A stretch of 64,000 nt of DNA from JASJAR01 sp039198225 (GTDB lineage: Bacteria; Pseudomonadota; Alphaproteobacteria; Rhodobacterales; Rhodobacteraceae): the NCBI GenBank assembly GCA_039198225.1, contig JBCCTQ010000004.1:62001-126000 (forward strand), written 5' to 3'. Below the pieces are notes generated by a model, which was given only the letters and a program-made list of their open reading frames with translations, searched no databases and had not been told where the DNA came from. The translations under genes were made by a program, and so were the position numbers. This document shows, in pieces, positions 16,840-23,336 of this stretch; positions within the stretch are counted from its first letter, which is position 1, and the number at the start of each line of letters is the position of its first letter.

Positions 16840-17325
16840 ATGTCGATGACTGAACTCGACCATATCCTCAATTGGCGGAGGATCGACCGGCGCCTGACAA
16901 CGTCCGGGCAACCGGACAAAGATCAGCTCGCTGAGATCCGGGACATTGGCGTGACCCATATCGTCAATCTCGGGCTAGGCCATGGCGAGGGTTCATTAAA
17001 AGACGAAGACCTGCACGTCGCCGCACTAGGCATGGCCTACACGCATATACCGGTGGATTTCAAAGCTCCGACACGCGAGGACTTTGAGGCCTTCAAAGCC
17101 GTGATTGAAGGCAATTCGGACAGTCAGATGCACGTCCATTGCATTTACAACGCACGGGTCAGTGCTTTCTTTTATCGCTACGCAAATTCCGGCGGGCAAT
17201 TGTCCGGTCAGACGGCTTCCGCGCCCATGGAGAGCATTTGGAGACCAGGGGACGATTGGGCGACCTTTATTGGCAAACCCGAAGCAATGGGCCAACCAAA
17301 CCGCTATGCTGGAGAGGATTATTAA
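16840..17325 (+). CDS. Protein-tyrosine-phosphatase-like family protein
   Basis: A 161-residue protein of the small dual-specificity/PTP-like group. The P-loop-like segment is HCIYNARVSAFFYRY (about residues 105-119): Cys is followed by Arg after four residues, where classical PTPs have C-x5-R. An early segment TTSGQPDKDQLAEIRDIG matches the usual N-terminal pattern of the DUF442/PTP family. Whether it is an active phosphatase is open. It follows DUF1272 by nine bases. ATG 16840 or the in-frame ATG at 16846 could start it. Confidence 0.75.
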   Translation: MSMTELDHILNWRRIDRRLTTSGQPDKDQLAEIRDIGVTHIVNLGLGHGEGSLKDEDLHVAALGMAYTHIPVDFKAPTREDFEAFKAVIEGNSDSQMHVHCIYNARVSAFFYRYANSGGQLSGQTASAPMESIWRPGDDWATFIGKPEAMGQPNRYAGEDY

Positions 17326-17411
17326 TGGCGCATAGCGTTCCCTTGCTGCGTTGAGATTGCATAACACAGGCTATTTGCTGAGTTTTCGTACTTTGTCCAA
17401 TTCCCCTATTC

Positions 17412-17437
17412 GTCCGGGTGCATAATCGCACCCGGAC
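17412..17437. terminator. Perfect hairpin between convergent genes
   Basis: A 10-bp perfect stem, GTCCGGGTGC (17412-17421) with GCACCCGGAC (17428-17437), and a six-base AT-rich loop. It lies between the converging phosphatase-like and SDR genes. There is no strong T-run on either side, so it is a plausible bidirectional terminator or 3'-end stabiliser but not a classic intrinsic terminator. Confidence 0.45.
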
Positions 17438-17457
17438 AATGTCAAAGGGCTGCGGCT

Positions 17458-18384
17458 CTATTGCGAACTGACCATCTCTTCCGAGACGTTCCACAATTGC
17501 TCCGCGGCGCCCGGGTCAATAGCGTAAGGCCTTACTTTGCTAAAATCCTCCGTGCCGTCCTCAATAGGCGCAATCTGGACGTCAGCGAGGTAAGACCCGC
17601 CCTTTCCAGAAAGCTCCGGCGCGGTCGCCGCAAAGACCTGGGTCGCCGCACCTTGCGGCACCGTTTTCATCGGGATCGTGCCTGCTTCAATTCCGCCAGA
17701 AAACATCGCAATATCTTCTTCGGTCATATGACGCGCCAATTCAGTCTGGATGACGCCGGGATGGACCGCAAAGGCTTCTGCCCCCTTTTCTTTAAGACGT
17801 TCATTAAGCCCAACGGCAAAGAGGGCATTCGCCGTCTTTGACTGCCCGTAAGCGGCCCATTTGTCGTAATCCTTCGTTTTAAAACCGATATCGTCGAACA
17901 TGACTGGCGCAAATTGATGGGCGGATGAACTTAAGGCGACCACGCGGCTGCCCTCCCCGAAAGCGGGCATCAGAAGACTGGTCATTAGAAAATGGCCCAA
18001 ATGGTTGGAACCGAATTGCAGCTCAAAGCCGTCGGACGTTTCCATGTAGGGACTGGCCATAACTCCGGCATTGTTGATGAGGATGTCGATCTTGGGATGT
18101 TTTGCGAGCATGCGCTCGGCGAAAGCGCGGATAGACGCGAAGGAGCCGAGTTCAAGCTGTTCGACGCTCACATCCCCTTCGATCCTATCGGCAACGGCTT
18201 CCGCCTTTTCCATATTGCGCCCGGTGATGATGACCTTGGCGCCTTTGGCAGCCATTGAGCGCGCGCTTTCTTCGCCGAGGCCGCTGGTGCCGCCGGTTAT
18301 CACAACCGTCTTTCCACTCAGATCGATGCCGTCCAGCACCTCGTCTGTGGTTGTGTCTTTGTCGAATGCGTTTCGATTGGTCAT
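17458..18384 (-). CDS. Short-chain dehydrogenase/reductase
   Basis: A 308-residue classical SDR: the cofactor motif TGGTSGLG near residue 30, NNAGVM, and the active-site Y-G-Q-S-K in YGQSKTANALF. The pattern (SSSAHQF, SNHLGHFLMT) resembles retinol-dehydrogenase/WWOX-like SDRs that act on lipophilic or xenobiotic carbonyls. I chose ATG 18384 (MTNRNAFDKD), which has GGAGATC upstream. It is divergent from a TetR regulator with operator-like repeats between, so it is probably repressed by that protein. Confidence 0.9.
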   Translation of the reverse strand: MTNRNAFDKDTTTDEVLDGIDLSGKTVVITGGTSGLGEESARSMAAKGAKVIITGRNMEKAEAVADRIEGDVSVEQLELGSFASIRAFAERMLAKHPKIDILINNAGVMASPYMETSDGFELQFGSNHLGHFLMTSLLMPAFGEGSRVVALSSSAHQFAPVMFDDIGFKTKDYDKWAAYGQSKTANALFAVGLNERLKEKGAEAFAVHPGVIQTELARHMTEEDIAMFSGGIEAGTIPMKTVPQGAATQVFAATAPELSGKGGSYLADVQIAPIEDGTEDFSKVRPYAIDPGAAEQLWNVSEEMVSSQ

Positions 18385-18409
18385 GGGGGATCTCCGCTGG
18401 CTAAGCAAT

Positions 18410-18461
18410 ATGACATTTCATGTCGTTTTGTCTAAATTGACATATTTGATCGAAATGTCAA
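18410..18461. promoter_or_regulatory. Candidate TetR operator cluster (GACAT/ATGTC half-sites)
   Basis: Two inverted repeats share the same half-site. GACAT-N3-ATGTC lies at 18412-18424, and TTGACAT-N11-ATGTCAA at 18437-18461. The second ends just before the TetR ATG at 18463, and the first lies within 30 bases of the SDR ATG. A TetR dimer bound here could block both genes. The TetR assignment is inferred from position. Confidence 0.55.
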
Positions 18462-18462
18462 T

Positions 18463-19062
18463 ATGTCGCCTATGGAAAATCGTGAACGGGCCATTCTGGA
18501 TGCGGCGACGCAAGTGTTTCTACGCTACGGCGTGAAGCGTGCGAGCATGGGCGACATTGCCGCCGAGGCCGGTGTCGCACGGCAGACGCTCTATAATTTT
18601 TACAGCAACAAGGACGACATCCTACGGGGGTCCATTCGGATGTACGGCGAGGATGCTATGGATGCGATTAAGGCGGAACTCCCAAAGGCGCCCACATTGG
18701 GGGCGCAAGTCGACATCATCCTCAGAGAGATGGTCATAAAGCCCTTCGTTTTCCTCCATACGTCGCCGAACGCCCAGGATCTCTTTGAGGGCTACAACGC
18801 GGCGGGCCGCAGTGAGATGGAGGCCAATTATCAGGCCTTTCAGACCACGTTCCAGAAGGTCTTCGAGCCTTTTGCCGCCTCTCTCAGAACGCAAGGCCTC
18901 ACGCCCGCGCTTCTTGCGGAACTTCTTCGCCGAAGTGCGTCGGCCATTAAGCACCAAGCAAAGGATGAGCGGCATCTGTCAAAACTCGCCGCCGGTTTGA
19001 GGTCTATGGCCGTCGCAGCCACCGGAGAGGGCGCCACAAAGGGCCAAAAACAGGGCGCATAG
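18463..19062 (+). CDS. TetR family transcriptional regulator
   Basis: A 199-residue regulator. The N-terminal helix-turn-helix is ILDAATQVFLRYGVKRASMG followed by AAEAGVARQTLYNFYSNKDD. The C-terminal ligand domain shows no recognised subfamily. The start is ATG 18463 or ATG 18472 (MENRERA); neither has a clear ribosome site, so the mRNA may be leaderless or the operator overlaps the leader. The gene is divergent from the SDR gene it probably controls. Confidence 0.88.
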   Translation: MSPMENRERAILDAATQVFLRYGVKRASMGDIAAEAGVARQTLYNFYSNKDDILRGSIRMYGEDAMDAIKAELPKAPTLGAQVDIILREMVIKPFVFLHTSPNAQDLFEGYNAAGRSEMEANYQAFQTTFQKVFEPFAASLRTQGLTPALLAELLRRSASAIKHQAKDERHLSKLAAGLRSMAVAATGEGATKGQKQGA

Positions 19063-19119
19063 GCTCGAAACCCAAAACCGGGACGCCTCGATCTTCCGCC
19101 GAGGTCACGGCGGATGCGG

Positions 19120-20085
19120 TCACTCCGCAGCTTGCCGCGCCGCCTTGTCGGCCACCACTTCGTAGCCCTCATCTTCGGGCTCGTCATCCACCAACACAGT
19201 CGGAAATCCGTCCGCCCGGATCGAAAGCTCAGTGGCCTCTTCCAGGCGTTCGATAATGCGGTCGGACTGCGCCCTTTCTCCGCAGCGCTGCTGCCCATCG
19301 GCCATGATGTCGATGAGAAGCGGCGAGATCTCGAGCGGCACCGAGCCCAAATCGGCGAGCTTCTGGAAAAGGCCAATATCCTTTTGAACGAGATCCATCG
19401 TGAAATTGACGTCGCGCGCACCCGACAGGATCAACTGGCTTTCCGTCTCATGGACAAATGAGTTGCCCGAACTGATGCGGATCGCCTCGTAAGTGGTCGC
19501 AAGATCGAGCCCTTGAGCCTTCATCACGGTCAATGCCTCGCAGAGTGCCGCGAGATGAACCGTGGCGAGGTAATTGGTCATCACTTTGAGCTTCGATGCG
19601 GTGCCAAGTTCGCCGGTATGAAGGATACGGCGGCCCAGATGCTTGAGCACCGGCATCACCGCTTCGACCGCGCTCCGGGGACCGCCCGCGAAGATGGAAA
19701 TGTTGCCCGTATCGGCCCGGTGACACCCGCCCGACACCGGGCACTCAACCGCCATGCCACCGGCGGCCTCAACCGCGGCGCCGAGACGGAGGATTTCATC
19801 GGCGTCATTGGTCGACATCTCCATCCAGATCTTTCCGGGCCCGATCTCAGGCAGCATCTCGGCCATCACAGCAGCCGAGGCGGCCGGTGAGGGGAGGCAT
19901 GTAATGACCACGTCGCAGTCGGCCATCATCGCCGCCGGAGTGCCCCCATGAGAAGCGCCGCGCGCGACGAAGTCCTCGACCAGTCGGTCGTCGAGATCGT
20001 GAACCTTCAAGTCGACGCCGTTGCGGAGAAGACTACCGGCGAGCTTCCCACCGACATTGCCCAACCCAATAAAGCCCGTTCTCAT
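19120..20085 (-). CDS. NAD(P)-dependent dehydrogenase, 3-hydroxyisobutyrate dehydrogenase family
   Basis: A 321-residue beta-hydroxyacid dehydrogenase. It has the Rossmann motif GFIGLGNVGGKLAG at the N-terminus, substrate loop PVSGGCHRADTG near residue 120, and the catalytic Lys with Asn in SKLKVMTNYL near 165-175. I chose ATG 20085 (MRTGFIGLGN), which has GGGGGGA upstream. It is third in the LysR-controlled operon behind the aldolase, 58 bases downstream. Its likely substrate is a beta-hydroxy acid made by the upstream oxygenase or used by the aldolase. The C-terminal acidic tail (VDDEPEDEGYE) is longer than usual. Confidence 0.88.
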   Translation of the reverse strand: MRTGFIGLGNVGGKLAGSLLRNGVDLKVHDLDDRLVEDFVARGASHGGTPAAMMADCDVVITCLPSPAASAAVMAEMLPEIGPGKIWMEMSTNDADEILRLGAAVEAAGGMAVECPVSGGCHRADTGNISIFAGGPRSAVEAVMPVLKHLGRRILHTGELGTASKLKVMTNYLATVHLAALCEALTVMKAQGLDLATTYEAIRISSGNSFVHETESQLILSGARDVNFTMDLVQKDIGLFQKLADLGSVPLEISPLLIDIMADGQQRCGERAQSDRIIERLEEATELSIRADGFPTVLVDDEPEDEGYEVVADKAARQAAE

Positions 20086-20143
20086 GACGTCCCCCCAACC
20101 TCGCCCGTCCTTGGGCCTGAATCCGATCCTTGCCGGATTCGGG

Positions 20144-20887
20144 TCAGTCGCGATAGTCCGGTTCCTCGCGTTCGAGCACCGATTTGAGATGGGCAAAATG
20201 GGCATCCGCCATGCCAGCATAGGCTTTCCAACCCTCGGCGGTACGGGCGGCCACATCGTCGGACATAACAGCAAGCTCTTTGCCGGAACCGAGTGCCAAA
20301 AGAAGCGTACGCGCCGCTTTCTCGAAAAAATAAAGCCGCTCAAAAGCCTCTGCGATACTCGCCCCGGTACAAGTCAGTCCGTGATTGGCCATCAGAAGGG
20401 TCGACCGGTCACCCAAGGCCGCGGCGATATGCTCTCCTTCGGCCGCATCGTCAGCGATCCCGCCGCATTCCAAATCGATCGCGAGATCGCCCCAGAACCG
20501 CGCCGTATTCATGTCAATGGGCAGCAATGCGGGAGCCTTCAGGGCGGCAAGCGCGGTGGCATATGGCGGATGGCAATGGAGCACGACACGCACATCCGGG
20601 CGGGCCCTGTGCAAGGTGCTGTGGATCATCCAGGCGGAGGCGTCGGGCGCGTCGGACCCTTCCATCGCCGAAGGATTATCGGCATCCAAAAGCAAAAGGT
20701 CACTGGCGCGGATCGACGCGAAATGCCGCCATTTGGGGTTCATGAGAAACCGTCGCCCATCGTCAGACACGGCAACGCTAAAATGGTTGCCGACCGACTC
20801 GTGCCAATCAAGGCGGGCCGCAAGCCGAAAGGCCGCAGCGAGGTCGACGCGAAGCTCTGCCTCAATGTCGCTCGCGTTGTCCTTCAT
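20144..20887 (-). CDS. Class II aldolase/adducin family protein
   Basis: A 247-residue protein. Zinc-binding His residues are visible in VVLHCHPPYATALAAL and in LLMANHGLTCTG, with an early SVGNHFSV segment. Relatives cleave or isomerise phosphorylated or acid sugars. No sugar kinase lies nearby, so a non-phosphorylated substrate is more likely. The ATG overlaps the stop of the upstream TauD-type gene by four bases (ATGA), so it is co-translated with it. Confidence 0.88.
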   Translation of the reverse strand: MKDNASDIEAELRVDLAAAFRLAARLDWHESVGNHFSVAVSDDGRRFLMNPKWRHFASIRASDLLLLDADNPSAMEGSDAPDASAWMIHSTLHRARPDVRVVLHCHPPYATALAALKAPALLPIDMNTARFWGDLAIDLECGGIADDAAEGEHIAAALGDRSTLLMANHGLTCTGASIAEAFERLYFFEKAARTLLLALGSGKELAVMSDDVAARTAEGWKAYAGMADAHFAHLKSVLEREEPDYRD

Positions 20888-22014
20888 GCGAATCGCCCCT
20901 TAGAGACCATGGCACGGTAGAGCCCCCGAAGCTCTCCCCGGTCGGTATAGGTCCCGCGCAGGTAGCGCTCGCCGCTGGTCGCGGAATAGGCTTCGCGGCC
21001 ATGGACGATCCGGTGGTTGTCAAAACTGATGCACTCGCCTGCCTTAAGGCTGAAACGCATCACGTATTTCGTGTCCTGCATCATGCGGCCGAACGTGACG
21101 AATGCGGGGTAATAGCTGTCCATGAGGCGCTGCGGCAGGTCGAAGAGATCGGCCATGTGTTGGCTGATCGTCACGCCCGACACCTCGCCATTGCGATCCA
21201 GCTCGATCACCCGCTGGCGGGCGCGCATGTCGATCCCGTCATGTTCCTTGTAAAACGGCACGTCGATTTCGGAGAGAAGCCGAAAGGCTTCAGGGTCAGC
21301 CCCGCGGAGGTCATGGGCCACCGCGGTGCCGTCGAGAAAGAGGTTCAGGCCGCCTTCGACGCTATTCCGCCGACAATGGAGGTACTGGATCCCGGGCGCG
21401 AGCTCTTCGGCCGGGACATCGGTATGGAGTTCGAGCGCCTTCGAGGTGAAGGCGAGGTTCGTCGGCTTAACATGGGTCCGCACCTCGAAATAGGCGCCGA
21501 AAAAGCTCGGACGGATCGTTCCCAATAGTTCGGCAGTGCGGGTCAGCGCTGCGTCGCTGTCGGGCATGTCTGTGACGATGGCCACACCTTCGACCAACAA
21601 CGCTTCCATCCAGCGCCGTCGCTCCGCGGCATCTTCTAAAAGTGCGGGATGGGAGACACGGGTCAGGTTTGGATAGTGGTCGGCCAACCAGGGGCGGCGC
21701 GGAAGGTCGGCCGGATCATGCCGGGCTTCGCCGCCCGCATAGGATGCAAGCATGTCCAGCGGATAGCGCGAGATATGATCCTCGCCGGCCCAACGCACGG
21801 TGAGCGCATTGCCGTCAATCGACGCTTCCACCGGCTGCGGGGCGGCTGCGGAATGAAAAATATCAAAGGTGCGCTCCCGTGTTTCGGCGTCAAACGAGGT
21901 CGAGCAATTGTCCCTGAGCCACCAGGCATTAAAATAAGCTCGGGTGCCATTCGGCAAGGAAACGGTGAGCCCGTTTTCCTCGTCGACCACCGTGTCAATC
22001 TGCGCTCCGTCCAT
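20884..22014 (-). CDS. TauD/TfdA dioxygenase, gamma-butyrobetaine-hydroxylase-like
   Basis: A 376-residue Fe(II)/2-oxoglutarate oxygenase. The N-terminal roughly 90 residues form the DUF971-like domain (FNAWWLRDNCSTSFD, LTVRWAGEDHISRYP) that gamma-butyrobetaine and trimethyllysine hydroxylases carry. The TauD core follows with HTD in ALELHTDVPAEE, the distal His in DNHRIVHGREAYS, and an Arg in RYLRGTYTDRGELR. The DUF971 zinc-site His and Cys residues are only partly evident. It is first in the operon and divergent from a LysR gene. The likely role is hydroxylation of a betaine- or carboxylate-like substrate. Confidence 0.9.
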   Translation of the reverse strand: MDGAQIDTVVDEENGLTVSLPNGTRAYFNAWWLRDNCSTSFDAETRERTFDIFHSAAAPQPVEASIDGNALTVRWAGEDHISRYPLDMLASYAGGEARHDPADLPRRPWLADHYPNLTRVSHPALLEDAAERRRWMEALLVEGVAIVTDMPDSDAALTRTAELLGTIRPSFFGAYFEVRTHVKPTNLAFTSKALELHTDVPAEELAPGIQYLHCRRNSVEGGLNLFLDGTAVAHDLRGADPEAFRLLSEIDVPFYKEHDGIDMRARQRVIELDRNGEVSGVTISQHMADLFDLPQRLMDSYYPAFVTFGRMMQDTKYVMRFSLKAGECISFDNHRIVHGREAYSATSGERYLRGTYTDRGELRGLYRAMVSKGRFA

Positions 22015-22086
22015 GGCTCGCCCTCTTGTGTGGCTTCGACACTTTCTAGCGACGCTAATCGCGCCAAGGGGCGCTGCGATACGGCG

Positions 22087-22103
22087 ATTGCACTAAATAC
22101 AAT
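22087..22103. promoter_or_regulatory. Candidate LysR operator (T-N11-A)
   Basis: ATTG-N9-CAAT (22087-22103) is a perfect inverted repeat that contains the LysR T-N11-A core. It lies 20 bases before the LysR ATG and 73 bases from the divergent dioxygenase start, the usual location for an autoregulating LysR protein. The surroundings are AT-rich compared with the genes. Confidence 0.55.
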
Positions 22104-22122
22104 ATTAGCTATTGCTTATGTT

Positions 22123-23076
22123 ATGGACCGCGATCTGCCCCCGCTTCGTCTGCTCACCGGCTTCGCCGCAGTGGTTCGCACGGGCTCGGTCCAAGCGGCG
22201 GCGGCCGAGCTCAACGTGACCCAGCCCGCGGTCAGCCAAGCGGTCCGGAAGCTCGAAGAGCATATTGGCGTCACGCTGCTCGACCGCGGCAGCCGTCCCG
22301 CACGGCCGACCGAGGCCGGCTTTACCCTCGCAGCCACCACGACGGAGAGTTTGACACGCATCGCCGATGTACTCGACGGGCTCCGCCAGGACGGAGCCCA
22401 GAGTGCGAAGACAGTGACGGTGGCCTGTTCGGTTGGGGTTGCAACCTACTGGCTCATGCCGCGGCTCACGGCCATCTACGATGCGCAACCTGACCTTTTG
22501 GTCAACGTGGTCACGACCCAATCAGGGGTGCCGGCATTGGTGGATGGGATCGACTTGGCCATCCGCTACGGCCACGGGCGCTGGACCGACGGCGTTGTCC
22601 GTCACCTCTTCGATGAGGCGGTCACGCCAGTCGTTGCGCCGTCGCTGCGCGCACGTATCGAAGATCCCATTCCGCCGAATTCGGTGTCATTGCTCCATGT
22701 CAGATCGCCGGAAACGTCGTGGCTCACGTGGCAAAACTACCTCCTCAAAACCGGGCAGCGGGCGGTCAGAAGCGGGGGCCAGACCTTCACCAACTATGTT
22801 CAAGCAACCCAGGCCGCACTTGAGGGCCACGGGATGTTACTCGGTTGGCGCTCACTCACTGGCGAGCTTGCAGCAACTGGCAGTCTCGTGCCCGCAGGTC
22901 TTCCAACCCTCACCATGGGTGACGCCTTTTACCTCGTCATGCGTAACAAAAAGGGCGGCGAGGCAACCGAGCGTTTCGCCCAATGGCTCGTTGCCCACAC
23001 GCGCGCGGAATATGCGCCGACCTCCATCGAGCAGACTGGCATCGAAACCTCCAAATCATCGGGTTTTGCGGAGTGA
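22123..23076 (+). CDS. LysR family transcriptional regulator (GcvA-like)
   Basis: A 317-residue regulator with the N-terminal winged helix (GFAAVVRTGSVQAAAAELNV, TQPAVSQAVRKLEEHIG) and a periplasmic-binding-protein-like effector domain (TVACSVGVATYWLMPRL, DGIDLAIRYGHG). The pattern IRYGxG is typical of the GcvA group. I chose ATG 22123 (MDRDLPPLRLL); longer frames run into the divergent gene. It probably controls the dioxygenase-aldolase-dehydrogenase operon. Confidence 0.92.
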   Translation: MDRDLPPLRLLTGFAAVVRTGSVQAAAAELNVTQPAVSQAVRKLEEHIGVTLLDRGSRPARPTEAGFTLAATTTESLTRIADVLDGLRQDGAQSAKTVTVACSVGVATYWLMPRLTAIYDAQPDLLVNVVTTQSGVPALVDGIDLAIRYGHGRWTDGVVRHLFDEAVTPVVAPSLRARIEDPIPPNSVSLLHVRSPETSWLTWQNYLLKTGQRAVRSGGQTFTNYVQATQAALEGHGMLLGWRSLTGELAATGSLVPAGLPTLTMGDAFYLVMRNKKGGEATERFAQWLVAHTRAEYAPTSIEQTGIETSKSSGFAE

Positions 23077-23211
23077 AGATAGGACGCCAGCACGTCTCCA
23101 CGCGCTCGGTGCCCGGCGAAGCCGTTGATAGCATGGGTCCTAATGCTCGGAACGCGAACTCAGATCAGACGCGGCAACCCGCCCGCATCATTATGATATA
23201 TATAGGTTTTT

Positions 23212-23288
23212 TGGTAGCGGAGGAGGGACTTGAACCCCCGACACAAGGATTATGATTCCTCTGCTCTAACCAACTGAGCTACTCCGCC
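23212..23288 (-). tRNA. tRNA-Met (anticodon CAT)
   Basis: A 77-base cloverleaf with the CCA end encoded. The acceptor stem GGCGGAG pairs with CTCCGCT with a G-T at the first pair. The D-arm has AGCTCAGTTGGTTAGAGC, the anticodon loop reads ATCATAA, and the T-arm has GGGGGTTCAAGTCCC. CAT could mean elongator Met or the lysidine-modified Ile2 tRNA. The overall sequence fits elongator Met of alphaproteobacteria better. Confidence 0.9.
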
Positions 23289-23300
23289 ACGGACATGATC

Positions 23301-23328
23301 GGTTAAGGCCCACGCCCCTAGGCGTCAA
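23301..23328 (-). promoter_or_regulatory. Candidate promoter of the tRNA gene
   Basis: On the minus strand TTGACG is followed after 16 bases by TTAACC, 12 bases before the mature 5' end of the tRNA. The -10 match is weak and this is offered only as the best candidate in the 48-base gap. Confidence 0.3.
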
Positions 23329-23336
23329 GTCCCGGG

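Noticed and set aside
23212..23288. tRNA-Ile2 (lysidine-modified CAT) instead of tRNA-Met
   Set aside because: Anticodon alone cannot decide, but the overall sequence fits elongator Met better; kept as a stated alternative.
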